Assembly: GCA_954871525.1 (NCBI GenBank)
Contig: OX940864.1
Location: 27,460,001 to 27,524,000, forward strand
Reading direction: 5' to 3'
Origin: Parietaria judaica
Lineage: Eukaryota > Streptophyta > Magnoliopsida > Rosales > Urticaceae
Length of the DNA: 64,000 nt
The notes under the pieces are model-generated. The model saw nothing but the letters and a program-made list of their open reading frames with translations. It had not been told where the DNA came from and searched no databases. This document shows, piece after piece, positions 35,018-48,203 of the stretch. The translations under genes were made by a program, and so were the position numbers. Positions within the stretch are counted from its first letter, which is position 1. Every line of letters begins with the position of its first letter.

Positions 35018-35626
35018 TGTAACGCCCCTAGATGGGGTTAGTAGAATAAGACAAAAACAACGTCTTTTCAAACTTGGACCGGTCAATGACACGTCATCAT
35101 TTAAACAATACCGTTGAATATTCAACGTCCACGTCAACAAACACATAACTTTTGCCTATGGGACTTAAAACGACAATACAATATCAACGACCACAGTTTA
35201 TACAACACCATAAAACGACAAATATAAAGTATCACCATCACAAATATCCTTAATTTAATCCATTACAAGTCTGAATAAAAGATCAACCCAAAAAGCGAGA
35301 TTCACCTCGACGAACACTAGAGGTACGGTTAAGCTAATCAACACGTCGACCTCCTAACTCAAACTACTCCTCGCCCGGAGTCTGATACTGATCGCCACCT
35401 GTAACTGGAAGGAAAAAAATGTATATGGAAGGGGTGAGCACCACATGCTCAGTAGGGAATCTATTACCAATTCTCTTTACCGAACCTTTATTAGTCAAAA
35501 TTCAATAAAATAAATTAAACGTCATCATAAACCATTTAATCATCATTTTCATAAAATAAATAAATATACCCCACAAAAGTCAAATCATTTCGGTGATCCA
35601 TGCCGAGTCAGCTCGCGCCTTTACTC
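35018..35626. mobile_element. Truncated copy of the 2.1-kb LTR
   Basis: Begins TGTAACGCCCC after ATATG and follows 49273 onwards for about 609 bases, then stops at the junction with Sirevirus sequence. Confidence 0.85.
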
Positions 35627-35701
35627 ATGACCGTTTGTTCGTCGCTACATGTCTACGGGTCACCTAATAATCTGCTCAACAAAAATGCCAAAGGGGGAGT
35701 T
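35627..35701 (+). mobile_element. Detached 3' internal end of the Sirevirus with polypurine tract
   Basis: Identical to 44578-44652, the last 75 internal bases before the 3' LTR, including the tract AAAGGGGGAG. Here it precedes the LTR at 35702, which thus has a 3'-LTR-type left side. Confidence 0.93.
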
Positions 35702-36499
35702 TGAAAAACTGTCTTTATTTGACAGTTTAGTGCAGTTTCATGTTTGGCAGTATTGTTGATCATATGCGCGGTCACACCTACGATTTCTTTATCCATAGAG
35801 CGGAATTGGTCAGTTTCGGTTGAGATATTTAAGGAATTCGTTCTCCCTTATCTGCTGGTCAAATATCAGAGTTAAATGAGCTGGATAAATTCGAATTATT
35901 AAGGAAATACTTAGTCAAGGAAAGACTAAGTAAAAAGCCTTAAACTGAGGAAGAATTGGTTATCTTGTTGAGAGCTTTTGGGGATCTATTTAAACTGATC
36001 TAGGGCTCTCAATTTCGTTCATCCATTCACCCATATCTTGAGAGAAAAACGTACAGAGCTTGAGAGAGCATCCTTGGCCTTTGTCTCACAATCCCCGTGG
36101 ATCGTTCGTTGGCACTTTCTTCACGAGAAGAAGTCTGAAGGAGTCTGAAGCACTTCAACATCGTCAACGGAGCAGTGCACACTTGCACTGATCGACACTT
36201 GCCGGAAGCCGCCTTACTTGCTTGCCGTGCCGCCGTGTCATCATCACAATCAACAGGTTACAGGACTGGTTACATCGCTGGTCGCACTGGTTAGAGTGTA
36301 TTGTCTAGTTTGTTGTTCGGTGAACAAATCGATTGTGTAACGTCCATCTTTTAATTATCAATGTTGATTAATCTGGGTGAGGGCCCCGCAGAGTAGATAG
36401 GTATCGAACTGCGTTAACAAAACATCGCGTGTGTCTCTTTACTTTCGCGTGTGTTTGTTTATCGTTATTTTCCGCATAACCGAAGAACGTGACGTTTCA
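35702..36499 (+). repeat. Shared LTR: 3' LTR of a lost element and 5' LTR of the present one
   Basis: 798 bp. A polypurine tract precedes it and a primer binding site follows it, so it sits between two tandem elements of which the left one is almost wholly deleted. Confidence 0.9.
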
Positions 36500-36581
36500 A
36501 TTGGTATCAGAGCTTGTCGCTGCAAAAGTGTTTCTTTGATTTCAAAGGCAGCGGAAAGATCTTAGCGTTCTTTGAATCACG

Positions 36582-37575
36582 ATGGGCTCATGCGAAAATA
36601 CAGTCCTTATAAGACCACCGGTGTTAGACGGAACAAATTACTCGTATTGGAAAGCTCGAATGACTATTTACATCCAATCGATTGATTCAAAAGCTTGGAG
36701 CACTGTGAAACATGGCTGGACTTCTCCTATGAAGACAAATACCACTGGAGAAATGGTTGAAAAGCTGCCAAGTGAATGGGATACCGAAGATGAGATCGCT
36801 TCCCTAGCAAATTGTCGTGCGCTAAATGCAATCGTATCTGCGGTTGACGAAGGACAGTTTAGACTCATATCTACGTGTGCTACTGCCAAACAAGCATGGG
36901 AAGCATTGCAAAACCTCCATGAAGGAACCTCAACTGTTCGAACCTCAAAGCTCCAAATGCTTGCGTCTAAATTTGAAGAACTACGTATGACCGAAGATGA
37001 AACCATTGCAGACTTCAATGGAAAGCTTCGCGAAATTTCAAATCAAGCTTTTCAACTTGGAAAAGTGTATTCTAATCTAAAATTGGTTAGAAAAACGCTC
37101 CGGTCATTACCAGAACGCTTCAGTGCCAAGGTTGCAGCGATCGAAGAGGCGAAAGATATAACCACAATGAATTTAGATGAACTCATTGGATCTCTTCAAA
37201 CTTTTGAAATGAATATGTCTCAAGCAAAAAGAGAAAAAGGAGTAGCATTCAAAACTTCTACCAAACGTGATCACAGAAATGATACAACCAGTGACTTTAC
37301 CAATGATGTACCTGGCGATGATACAAGTGATGTAACCATGGATGACTTTGCTCTTCTCACTAAAAACTTTGGTAGAATGTTGAAAAAGTTTAACACTCAG
37401 AGACACCTTTCAAAGGAGGAGGAAGTGGTTCTTCACAAGGAAACTCAATCAGCAACCATAGATATGCAAACAACAATCATGGTCATAATGATGGTCGTAC
37501 TACAGATGATAAGGCCAAAGGAAGAGGAATAAAGTGCCGAGAATGTGATGGGTATGGTCATATACAGTCTGAGTG
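36582..37575 (+). pseudogene. Sirevirus gag, frameshifted
   Basis: Starts at ATG 36582 (MGSCENTVLIRPPVLDGTNY), with the YWKARM and KQAWEALQNLHEG motifs of Copia gag (UBN2-type) proteins. After about residue 275, near 37410, the frame is lost in an A/G-rich run. In another frame the CCHC knuckle CRECDGYGHIQSEC follows at about 37533-37575. Gag would form the particle that packages the RNA. Confidence 0.85.
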
Positions 37576-40500
37576 CGCGAACACACTGAAGAAGCAGAAG
37601 GCAAAATCCTACAATTCTACTTGGAGTGATGATGACTCTGACGACGAAAATGAAGGAGGAATTGTCAGCCACTACGTAGCATTCACTGCATCACATCACT
37701 CTAATGATCAGAACAGTGACTCCATTGATGATTCAGATGACGACATCTCTGAAGAAGACCTTCAAACGTCCTTCAAATCTCTTTTCGACAAATGGATCTC
37801 TGTATGCAATCTGAGCAAGAAGCTTACCTCTGAAAAAAGAAATATTGATTGCTGAAAAGCAAAATCTGTCAATAACTTTAGATGAGCTTATGAACAAATA
37901 TCAAACTCTGATTGCTCAAGTAAATTCAGACAAAGAACGGGTTATTTCTGAACAACAAGTCTTGTCCATTGCTGAAGGCGAACTAAAAAGACAGAACCAG
38001 ATTCTTAGCCATCAAGTGGAAGATCTAAAAGAGTGCCTCTCAAAAGCAAACTGCCTTGCGTCTGAAAAGGACAAGAAGATAAGTTCAATGGAACTAGCAG
38101 TTATGAAGTTCAACTCTGGAAAATCCAAACTTGACGATATTCTTGAACAAGGAAGGCAGTCAGGAAACCGTTCTGGTCTTGGTTTCATGAAAGGAAAAGG
38201 ATTGTCCTGCGAAAATAACCAGAACAAATACAATCGTACAAGCTACAATCGTACTTTCAGAAAGGAGTCAGATACTTGGAATAATACAGAGAACGATAAC
38301 AACAGAGATTCTACAAGCACGTTCGGTATAATTGGTCAAGCAACTAAAAGATGTGAATTCTGCAAGTCCATTTCTCATCATGATACTAGATGTAGAAAAA
38401 TGTACAATCAACGAACGAAGAATGTACAAAAGAATTCTCCGAATAGGCAAGCAAGTAAAATTAACAGAAGTCACTCAGCATGGGTACCAAAATCTCTTCT
38501 CTTCCGAATTCCTAAATCGAAAACTGCTTGGGTTCCAAAAGACAGTATCTTCTGCAATGTTGCCTACACCTCTCTCCGATCATCCATAAATCAGGCATGG
38601 TACTTTGACAGTGGAGCTTCCAAGCATATGACTGGACACAAGGATCATTTAAAGAATTTCTCTGAAAGTAACGAAGGAAAAGTCACTTTTGGAGATGGCA
38701 AAAAGAGTACAGTTCTCGGCAAAGGCGATCTCAATGTTTCTGGAGTTAAGAACTTGAGTAGTGTTCTTCTAGTCGAAGATCTAAAAGCAAATCTTTTAAG
38801 TGTTAGCCAACTATGTGATGATGGAAACAACGTCAACTTCACTGCAGAAGCATGCTATGTTATTGACTTAAAGGATAAACATGTTGTTATGACTGGTTTC
38901 CGTTCATCTGAAAATTGCTACTTATTAACCAAGGACCCTGTATGTCTCAGTGCAATGACCGACACTTGGAATCTTTGGCATGCAAAACTTGGACATGTTA
39001 ATGGCAGACATATGTTCAATCTTGCAAAATTAGGGTCTGTTCGAGGTCTACCCGTTCTCCACAATCAGAGTAACCATATATGTGGCCCTTGTCAACTAGG
39101 AAAGCAACACCGTTCATCTCATAAAGCAGTCCAAATGTTTACCATCAGTCGTGTCCTTGAACTTCTACATATGGATTTGATTGGTCCAACCCGTATTACG
39201 AGCTCAGGAGGAAAGAAATATGTTTATGTCTGCGTTGATGACTACTCAAGATTCACTTGGGTTCATTTTCTTAAAGAAAAATCTGAGACGTTTGAAGTCT
39301 TCAAAAATCTGTGCGTAAGACTTCAAACTGAAAAGGAGACAACTATTGGCAAAATCTTGCGAATCAGAAGTGACCATGGAAAAGAATTTGAAAACAGTTC
39401 TTTTGCTCAATTTTGCAACGACCATGGGATAAGTCACGAGTTCTCTGCTCCTATTACCCCCACAACAAAACGGGATTGTAGAACGGAAAAATCGCACCTT
39501 ACAGGAAATGGCTCGTGTTATGATCAATGCCAAAGACCTAAATCCGAAGTGGTGGGCAGAAGCCATCAGTACAGCCTGCTACACTATTAATCGTGTTTAC
39601 TATCGTCCTCTGACTGAGAAAACTCCATATGAAATCTGGAAAGGAAGAAAGCCAAATATCTCCTATTTTCACATATTCGGCAGTAAATGTTACATTCTGA
39701 ATGACAGAACACCAGTCACCAAATTTTCTGCTAAAAGTGATGAAGGAGTTTTTCTTGGATATTCTCTAAACAGTCGTGCGTACAGAGTATACAACAAGAG
39801 AACAGGGGTGATCATCGAGTCAATCAATGTAAAGGTTGATGACTCCATCGATGAGTTCGAAAATCACAGCCAAAATACCAGATCTCCAGGAAAATCCAGC
39901 GTCGATACTACAGGATTGGATCTTGTGTTCTCTCATTCCACAGAATTACCTGATAAACAGATAATTACAAGAAATGAAGATTCTCAGCCAAGTAAGCATG
40001 TTGAGAATACCTCTGAAGACAATGTTTGTGACTCTGATAATACGACAACTGATGAGATTTCCTCTCAGTATCATGGTGAACCATCCTCTCGTATCAAGAA
40101 AAATCATCCGTCCGAGTTGGTCATTGGAAATCTCCATGAAGATCGCCAGACACGAAAAGTTCAGAAACCAAACTATCGAGACCTTGCTGGATATTCTTGC
40201 TTCACTTCTACATTTGAGCCAAAAAATGTTGTTGCAGCCTTAACTGATGAATTTTGGATAAACGCTATGCAAGAAGAGCTAGGTCAATTTCAGCGAAATA
40301 ATGTTTGGACACTGGTCGAAAGACCCCGTGGAGTTAATGTCATCGGCACAAAATGGGTCTTCAAAAATAAGACCGACGAAGAAGGAAATATTGTCAAAAA
40401 TAAAGCTCGTCTTGTAGCTCAAGGATACACTCAAATAGAGGGTATCGATTTTGACGAGACCTTTGCTCCCGTAGCTCGTCTTGAGTCGGTTCGTCTTCTT

Positions 40501-41739
40501 CTTGCAATCTCTTGCAGTCTCAATTTCAAGCTTCATCAGATGGACGTTAAAAGTGCATTTCTCAATGGAGTCATCAATGAAGAAGTCTATGTTGCTCAGC
40601 CACAAGGCTTCGAGGATCCTTTTCTACCAGAGTACGTATATCGCCTAAACAAAGCCCTGTATGGTTTAAAACAAGCACCAAGAGCCTGGTACGATCATCT
40701 TACATCTCATCTTTTACAAGCTGGATACGTTCGTGGGGGAGCAGATAAGACTCTATTCTTTCTCAGAATTAAATCTCACACCATGATAGCACAAATTTAT
40801 GTCGACGATATTGTGTTTGGCTCAACATCTGAAGATCTGGTGAAAAAGTTTATTCGCATGATGGAAACCGAATTTGAGATGAGCATGGTTGGCGAATTGT
40901 CAATGTTTCTTGGCCTCCAAATAAAACAACGCTCAGAGGGAATTTTTATTTCTCAGTCTAAATATGCACGCAACTTAGTCCAAAAATTTGGAGTTAGTAC
41001 GTCAAGATCTGTACGCACACCCATGGGAGTAAGTGAGAAACTCATGAAAGACGAAAATGGGAAGTCAGTTGATCAGAAACTATATAGAAGCATGATCGGA
41101 AGTCTTCTTTATCTAACATCTAGTCGACCGGATATCTGTCAGAGTGTTGGGGTATGTGCCCGATATCAAGCAGATCCTAAAGAATCTCATCTTCTTGCTG
41201 TCAAGAGGATCATCAGATATATTCATAGTACCATTGACTATGGTCTCTGGTTTTCTCGGGAATCTCCTCTGTGTCTTCTTGGATATAGTGATGCTGACTG
41301 GGCGGGCAGCGCCGACGACAGAAAAAGCACTACTGGCGGTTGCTTCTATATTGGGAGCAACCTTGTCTCCTGGTATAGCAAAAAGCAAAATTCTATCTCT
41401 TTATCTACTGCTGAAGCAGAATATCTTGCTGCGGGAAGTTGTTGTACACAACTACTATGGATGCGCCAAATGCTTTGTGACTACGGTATTGATCAACAAA
41501 AATTGACGGTGTTATGTGACAATCAAAGTGCTATATGTATCTCGAAAAATCCAGTTCAACATTCCAGAACTAAGCACATTGATATCCGACATCACTTTAT
41601 ACGTGATCTCGTAGAAAAGAAGATAATCTTTCTTGAACATGTGAGCACCACCGACCAGTTAGCAGATATTTTTACCAAGCCTCTAGACTCCACCCGCTTT
41701 GAAGAACTACGGAGTAAGCTTGGAATTTGCCGTATCTGA
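37576..41739 (+). pseudogene. Sirevirus pol: protease, integrase, reverse transcriptase, RNase H; frameshifted
   Basis: An acidic linker is followed by a frameshift at an A run near 37836. The frame 37845-39470 then carries a coiled-coil-like part, a second knuckle-like CEFCKSISHHDTRC, the protease site DSGASKHMTG (about 38610), the GAG-pre-integrase motif LWHAKLGHV and the integrase core (HMDLIGP, DDYSRFTWV, RSDHGKEF). A one-base shift at a C/A run near 39465 breaks the integrase just before its catalytic Glu. The next frame, to 41739, carries the rest of integrase, the reverse transcriptase (KARLVAQGYTQ, MDVKSAFLNG, YVDD at about 40800) and RNase H (SDADWAGSADDRKST, AEAEY, HIDIRHHFIRD). Confidence 0.9.
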
Positions 41740-42198
41740 ATAATAGATTCTCTGGTTATAACCCAAGTCTCGATCATATCCTGGGTTAATGACATGAAAA
41801 GGACAGTTTTGTAATTTTACAAATACATATCTGATCCATGCATGCAGAATATTGGTGTTCGTCAATATATTTGCAACTGTCTTCATTATTTTTCGATGGA
41901 AAAATACAATCAGTTGAGATTATTGTGGAAAAATATGTGACTTATGGAGAAATTTTGGATAAAAATTAAAAGAGAAAAGGAAAATCTCTCATTTTTTCTC
42001 CCTCAGAACTCGCGACCTCCTTCTTCTCCATCTTCCTCGCGATTTTCTTCCCCGAAGCTCACCAAATTCGCTCCAAGTTCACGCCGAGTCCTTCTCAACG
42101 GATTCTCTCCAAAAATTCGTGCTCTATATATCCCTCATCCTCAGAAATCGAAAAGCCCTCATTCTCTCAAAGCCCTAGATTTGATTTCGTGATCAAGA

Positions 42199-44324
42199 AT
42201 GGGGAAGAAAGGTTCCCGGATCATGCACCCTGTCGACAAGGTGAAGAAGAAGGAATCTCGGAGCTCTTCCTCATCGCGACCCTCTCCGTCGCTGCCAAGT
42301 GATGAACCCGCTCCACCGCCGGTCCCAAATCTGCCCGACGCGACTTCTTCGCCGATCAACTCTGGGTTTCCTCGATCATACTTCAAGCTCAACGGGAAAG
42401 AATTCTTCCCACTGGTCGATTTTGCTGAGAAATGCAGGATTCTTCTAGCTCAGGGGGCCGAGGAAATCATGTTTCCATCTGAGGATATCTCGGTCGAAGA
42501 TTTGGAGAATGTTGAACCCTCCAAAACTACTCCGGTCTTATCATCTACGGAGACATTACTGGCTGATACCATCGATTTGGAAAACCTTGGTGACACACAC
42601 AATGCCGTTGGTGATTCTGAGAACAACACGAGTGCTGAAAAAATAGAGCCCGGATCAGATTTTTCAGAATTAGAGGCCACTTTCCTCTCCTCAGTGGCTG
42701 CCTCCGTAACGAATGTGTTTGCCGACTCCTTAGCCGATGAGGTCACAGGTTCGATCAAAGGAAAAATCTCGAACCCTAAAAACAGTGCTACCACAAGAAA
42801 AGAGATTGAGGATATCATTCTTGGTGTTGATTCTCCAGTGCCGGAAGTTGCTCATCGATCGTTGCTTCGTGCGTCAGCTTCATCCATCTCCAAGGACTCA
42901 GGTACTTCCGACAAGTCTCCGGGGATGCAGGATGTTTCAGCAACTTTGAAACGTAAAATCCCTTCCTCTCCCGGACCTTCCAAGAGACGAAAAGCTCCTC
43001 CTCCAGCCGACGAGGATATAATTGATGGCACTGTCCTGATCATAACTTGCTGCGCAACAGTTCCGCTCCATTGGTTTCAAGTCAGCCATCTTCTTCGGCA
43101 AATCAAGGACTATCCGCAAATGCTTTAAGTGCAAAATTCTATGATCACGCCTCTGAAGAACGGTGGGAACGGTGTGCACTCCGCCCAGTACACTTGGAAA
43201 GATATCTCGAGATGCGTTCTTATGAAGGTACAACCTTTGCGGATTTCATCAAGGGTGCTCATTTGGAGTTTCTGTTCACTGGCCTTCGCCGAGCATTCCC
43301 GGCTCTTGTGCGAGAGTTCTATTGCAATCTTCAAACGACCAGTCGGTTGAAGTCTAGCGACTGGTTCGGGAAAGTTTATGTCCGGGGTCATATTATTGAT
43401 TTCTCGCCTTCTGTCATTGCAACTTTTCTGAAATATCCAATTTCAGAAAATGATATCCCACACCACGATCGTCAGCTATCTGATCTAACTCCGATTTATC
43501 GTGTGCTCACTGGCGATGACTCCGGTTTCTGGCCTCGAGGTGCAGCGGCGATTGCAGCAGCTCAGTTGTCTCTGAAATTCTTTGCCTTATGGAGGATTGT
43601 TATGGAGAACATCAGCCCTTCTTCTAACAAGTCTCGCGTTACGATCAAAGTGGCTAGAATAATGTACTGCTTTGCGAAGGGTCTTCCATTGGACTTGGGA
43701 CGCTTTCTTTATGAAAACATCATGCAGTTTGCAAATGTCGGTTTGCCCGCTCAGAGTTTGCCATCTCCCTGTCTCATCTCGGAGATTCTGATTTCTCAAG
43801 TGCCTGATATTGCTACCTCAGACGAAGCAGTTCAAAACTTACCGCAAAGTCGACCAACCAAGTCTGGTTACGAGAAGCACTCGGATCTTCATCCCGCCAA
43901 TGATGGATCCTCCTCCCGGATCAAACACATCTCGCGCTCGTCTGTTCCCAGTGAGGTTACTCCCCGTCGTTCTCCACGCTCTAAAAACAAGACGGTGGCT
44001 GAACCATCCACAAGAAATGGCTCCAGATCTGAATCTCTGCCCAAGACACGTGTGCACTCGCCTTCGGGGCGACATTCTCGACAGGCAGATCAGCGCTACT
44101 CATCCAGACCTCCTGGCCAGTCAAGTCATTCCTCCACAGGGGCAGTTCATCCAGCCTTAGCTGCTGTTCGCTCCGAGTTAGTAAATGTTCAGCGAGCTCA
44201 AGCTCTGGTGGTCCGTACGCTCGAATCTACTATGGCACAGGTTCACTCTCTCTCCGATCAGATTGTTCTGCTTCAAGAGACGATTCTTGACATTCAGGCG
44301 GATCTTCGTTCTCCTTCCGAGTAG
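42199..44324 (+). pseudogene. Envelope-like third gene of the Sirevirus, frameshifted
   Basis: Two overlapping frames, 42199-43128 and 43047-44324, make up one gene broken near 43050. The first part is rich in Ser, Pro and Lys with an acidic middle. The second starts a conserved block (FYDHASEERWERC, FIKGAHLEFLFTGL, VREFYCNL, FGKVYVRGHIIDFSPSVI) of the plant transposon-protein family found after pol in Sireviruses. It ends with an Arg/Ser-rich stretch and a short coiled-coil-like segment. A function as an envelope is not proven for plant elements. 41740-42198 is an untranslated spacer. Confidence 0.75.
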
Positions 44325-44652
44325 GCTTTGTCATTTTCCGTCAGCAGAGGGGGAGTAAAGTGACAGGGGGAGACATCGACGACAGGGGGAGCATAGCCAT
44401 GAGTGACTCAACCAAACTTTTTGTCTTTAAGTTTCCTTTGCATTAAGTTTCATCACTAAACAGTTCCTTTGTTGCTTTTGGAAACTGTATTTTGATTTGG
44501 GTTGTATTAAGTTTCCTTTTGTTGGTTATGAAAACTTTGGTCACTCAATTGGTTAATCAGAAGTTCAAGCTTATCTCATGACCGTTTGTTCGTCGCTACA
44601 TGTCTACGGGTCACCTAATAATCTGCTCAACAAAAATGCCAAAGGGGGAGTT
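44325..44652 (+). other. 3' non-coding end of the Sirevirus with polypurine tract
   Basis: Several 'agggggag' runs (44347, 44366, 44384) precede the final AAAGGGGGAG at 44641-44650. Repeated polypurine tracts upstream of the 3' LTR are a known Sirevirus trait. Confidence 0.7.
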
Positions 44653-45450
44653 TGAAAAACTGTCTTTATTTGACAGTTTAGTGCAGTTTCATGTTTGGCA
44701 GTATTGTTGATCATATGCGCGGTCACACCTACGATTTCCTTATCCATAGAGCGGAATTGGTCAGTTTCGGTTGAGATATTTAAGGAATTCGTTCTCCCTT
44801 ATCTGCTGGTCAAATATCAGAGTTAAATGAGCTGGATAAATTCGAATTATTAAGGAAATACTTAGTCAAGGAAAGACTAAGTAAAAAGCCTTAAACTGAG
44901 GAAGAATTGGTTATCTTGTTGAGAGCTTTTGGGGATCTATTTAAACTGATCTAGGGCTCTCAATTTTGTTCATCCATTCACCCATATCTTGAGAGAAAAA
45001 CGTACAGAGCTTGAGAGAGCATCCTTGGCCTTTGTCTCACAATCCCCGTGGATCGTTCGTTGGCACTTTCTTCACGAGAAGAAGTCTGAAGGAGTCTGAA
45101 GCACTTCAACATCGTCAACGGAGCAGTGCACACTTGCACTGATCGACACTTGCCGGAAGCCGCCTTACTTGCTTGCCGTGCCGCCGTGTCATCATCACAA
45201 TCAATAGGTTACAGGACTGGTTACATCGCTGGTCGCACTGGTTAGAGTGTATTGTCTAGTTTCTTGTTCGGTGAACAAATCGATTGTGTAACGTCCATCT
45301 TGTAATTATCAATGTTGATTAATCTGGGTGAGGGCCCCGCAGAGTAGATAGGTATCGAACTGCGTTAACAAAACATCGCGTGTGTCTCTTTACTTTTGCG
45401 TGTGTTTGTTTATCGTTATTTTCCGCATAACCGAAGAACGTGACGTTTCA
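44653..45450 (+). repeat. 3' LTR of the Sirevirus
   Basis: 798 bp, followed by ATATA and then DNA identical to that after the solo LTR at 30398-31195. Confidence 0.93.
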
Positions 45451-45676
45451 ATATAAATTTGGGTAAATAACGGTACCAAGTTTCTAATATCTTTATTTTT
45501 ATCATGACATAAAGGCAATGTTCACTATATTTCACGACCAAAATTCTGTCCATTTTTTCAATTGATTTAATAAATGTTTTGATGTGATGCCAACCATTTT
45601 GTTGTTGTTGGATATATGACTCTTCAAAATAAAAACATTAGGTCCAATTCCGCACTGATCATTTTTTTTTTTGCAG

Positions 45677-47354
45677 CGCCGTGGAAAATACAAAGGAATA
45701 TGTGTGCCGAGCCGTGGTTACTGTTGTTGACCATTTAGGCTGCGTCTCTCACAATCTCAACGCACTCATTTCCCAAACCGATCGTTTTTCCCAAGCCTCC
45801 CTTCGAATTCACACCCTTAAACAAGTAATCATTTTTTAAAATTATTTGTTAATTATTTGCTGGTTTATGATGATAATAATTAAGGTTTTCATATTCATGT
45901 AGAGAATTGCATTCTCTCAAGAATATGCTCACAACCTTGCTCTGCACAGACTTCGCTTCAGGCAAATTCTCCCAAGACACCAAACACGTTATTTGTCCAC
46001 ACGTAATCACTTCTCTTCTAATTCTTTATCTGTTTAATTACATTCATGTATATATAGGAAGAGGTCTCTTAATTTGGTTTTTTTATTCAGCCATCAAGGA
46101 AGATGTAAAAACAGATCAAATTTCAAGGTAATTTTTTTTTTCTTCTATAATAGTAACATGGTTACAAATAGGAAGTTAAGTTATGCTTTGATGAGTATTT
46201 CTTGAGCTGTGTTGGGAAGACCCAACAAAACATGGTGTCCCCGGGAAGGAGGCAAAGCGTCTTTACCAAATTTTAAATCAGGAGTTTATTAGGGAGGGTA
46301 TTATTTTCGTAGCCGTAGTTTTCATTTATAAAGCTTGCGGCCGACATTTGTTGGGTGTGTAGCATGTACAGAAGAGAGATCGAGAGAGAAGTTGTCGGTA
46401 ACACTTTGGACTTCAATTGGATTAGAGTGAAACACTATAATTCTCTATATTACCATTGTTTTTTGCACTTTTTGTTTTTTCATTATTATTTATTGAATAT
46501 TTAGGTCAAATCCTAATTAATCAGTTGATGCATGAATGCAGGGATTCTAAAACACAAGTGTTCAAAAGAGAGGATAACATGCCTCTTTTTGTCTACACTG
46601 ATCCTCAAAAACCAAATCTTGTCAATGGGGCCGTTGCTTCATCATCTCTATGTAATTTTCACACAAAATAATCTATAATCACTATATATATGTATAAATA
46701 GATATATAACATTTATTCTATTTATGCAGTGTTGCCTGTTCATGATGCCCTCTCAACTCTCTCCAAGCCTCATAATCCCGCGATATTTCAGTTCCAGGTA
46801 TTGAACAATAAGCTTCATTTAGTGACAAATTCCAAGTATGTAGTGTTAAGTTTTGAAGCTTAATCCACCGAAACACTACGAATACCCGACGCAGAGTTGC
46901 CAAGCTAATATTTTAGGTATTATATAAGATACTTTATTAGCTAGTCAAGGTATTTCACATCTTATCGGCGTGTAGTCCTAATTTTCGAGTATATGGCTTT
47001 TAGCCTTTATTCTAGTGAGTAAACACCGGAACTCCGATAGGATCGTAGTGGAAGATAAATTTCAAGCGGTAAGTGGACGTACATATCACATTGAGAGTGA
47101 ACCAGTATAAGTTTGTGTGCCACCATTTATTTTTTGCGTTTTTTTATTACATTTTCGATTTGGGGATTCAGCGCTAAACGTTAAGGACTAATGTGTGCTT
47201 TTCAAATGCTTAATGACATGTACTTTCCCTCATACAACTTGCTTATTGGATGCCTACTATATTGCAGGAAGCCAGGAAGGCTCCGCACAACAGAAGATTC
47301 CGCGGGAGAAGTGATATCTTCTCGCTCATTCGCCGCACCAAGAGAGTAACATAA
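45677..47354 (+). pseudogene. ABIL: ABIL exons 3-8 without exons 1-2
   Basis: The exon copies are 45677-45824, 45903-46002, 46091-46127, 46542-46651, 46730-46797 and 47268-47354. Splice sites and frame are intact and the only coding change I saw is a silent ACG to ACT in exon 3. The first two exons and the promoter are absent; the Sirevirus 3' LTR lies 226 bases upstream. Without a start it is presumably a pseudogene, unless transcribed from the LTR. Confidence 0.88.
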
Positions 47355-48203
47355 CGGCTTTTTGAGCCAATGCAGAATCGCCTTTTTTTGTATATCGGTC
47401 ACCTATCTATATGTGATGAATAAGCTTGAGAATGCATGTTCATGATTTATGACAATCATATAAGACCATAAGCTTATGGAAATGAATAAGATGGTTGAGA
47501 AAACCAAAGGAAGCGTGGTACGTAATGCTTTCAACACTCAAAGCTTCCATTGTCATAGTATAACAAGGAAGCTTAGATCAATCGTACTATAATATATACA
47601 TATGGAATCTGTCTAATTATCTGCGAATGTTCTCCTCCTCTTAATGCCTATATATATATATATATAACTTATAAATATAGCACTTTCTTAATATGTTTCG
47701 CCTTCTTCGTCTTCTCCGTCAACGGCGAGCCGTGGGACTCCTCAACCTAAAGTAGTTCTCGGGCTTCTCCAAGTAGGAAAAGCGTTTGGTGTTGAAAATA
47801 TATTATTGTCCTGTTAAAAACCTATATTACAAATTGGAACATTATTAACGGCCTACAAAAGGTATGTTTTAGTAAGTCAAAGCAATATTGAGATATACAA
47901 CCGAGAACTAATCTATGTTATTAAAAACAAAACAAAAAACTAATCCGTCAAAGATCTTAATTTTCTTTATTGCTACAAGTATCAATCTTAAATAATTAAG
48001 AAAAAAGAGACGTATAATTAATAAAGTTAACCATAAATTTTTAATTTTTAATGTCAATTTTAATATTTTTGGAAAATAAATATTATAATTTTGATCTCTC
48101 ATTCTTTTCTAACAGAAAAAGGAAACCGTAAGAATAGATTTGTGGGCTATGGGCCTGCGGCAATGAATCAATTATCATAAACAATTTATTGTTCATACTT
48201 ATA
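47355..48203. other. AT-rich DNA, second copy of 33099-33947
   Basis: No gene is seen. Contains a (TA)n run near 47650. Confidence 0.4.

Larger units (their letters stand above)
31196..35626. repeat. Tandem duplication, copy 1 (about 4.43 kb)
   Basis: Almost identical to 45451-49883. Differences noted: an A- or T-run length here and there, ACG to ACT in exon 3, two extra C near 49280, and two or three substitutions. It starts exactly at the LTR border and ends at a CTC shared with the 3' internal end of the Sirevirus. It carries ABIL exons 3-8, the left arm of a Mutator-like element, a hAT BED-finger fragment and the first 609 bases of a large LTR. Confidence 0.92.
35702..45450 (+). mobile_element. 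Sirevirus-type Ty1/Copia retrotransposon, 9.75 kb
   Basis: LTRs of 798 bp lie at 35702-36499 and 44653-45450, about six differences by eye. A primer binding site TGGTATCAGAGC (36502-36513), gag, pol (protease, integrase, reverse transcriptase, RNase H, the Copia order), an extra envelope-like frame after pol and a polypurine tract (44641-44650) follow in order. The extra third gene and long gag mark the Sirevirus (SIRE/Maximus) lineage. At least four frameshifts break the genes. The right flank is ATATA, matching the target duplication of the solo LTR at 30398. The left flank is not ATATA but element sequence. Confidence 0.92.

Noticed and set aside
34677..35117. 146-residue frame as an independent gene
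   Set aside because: It is the start of a hAT transposase (BED finger) running over a frameshift into an LTR.
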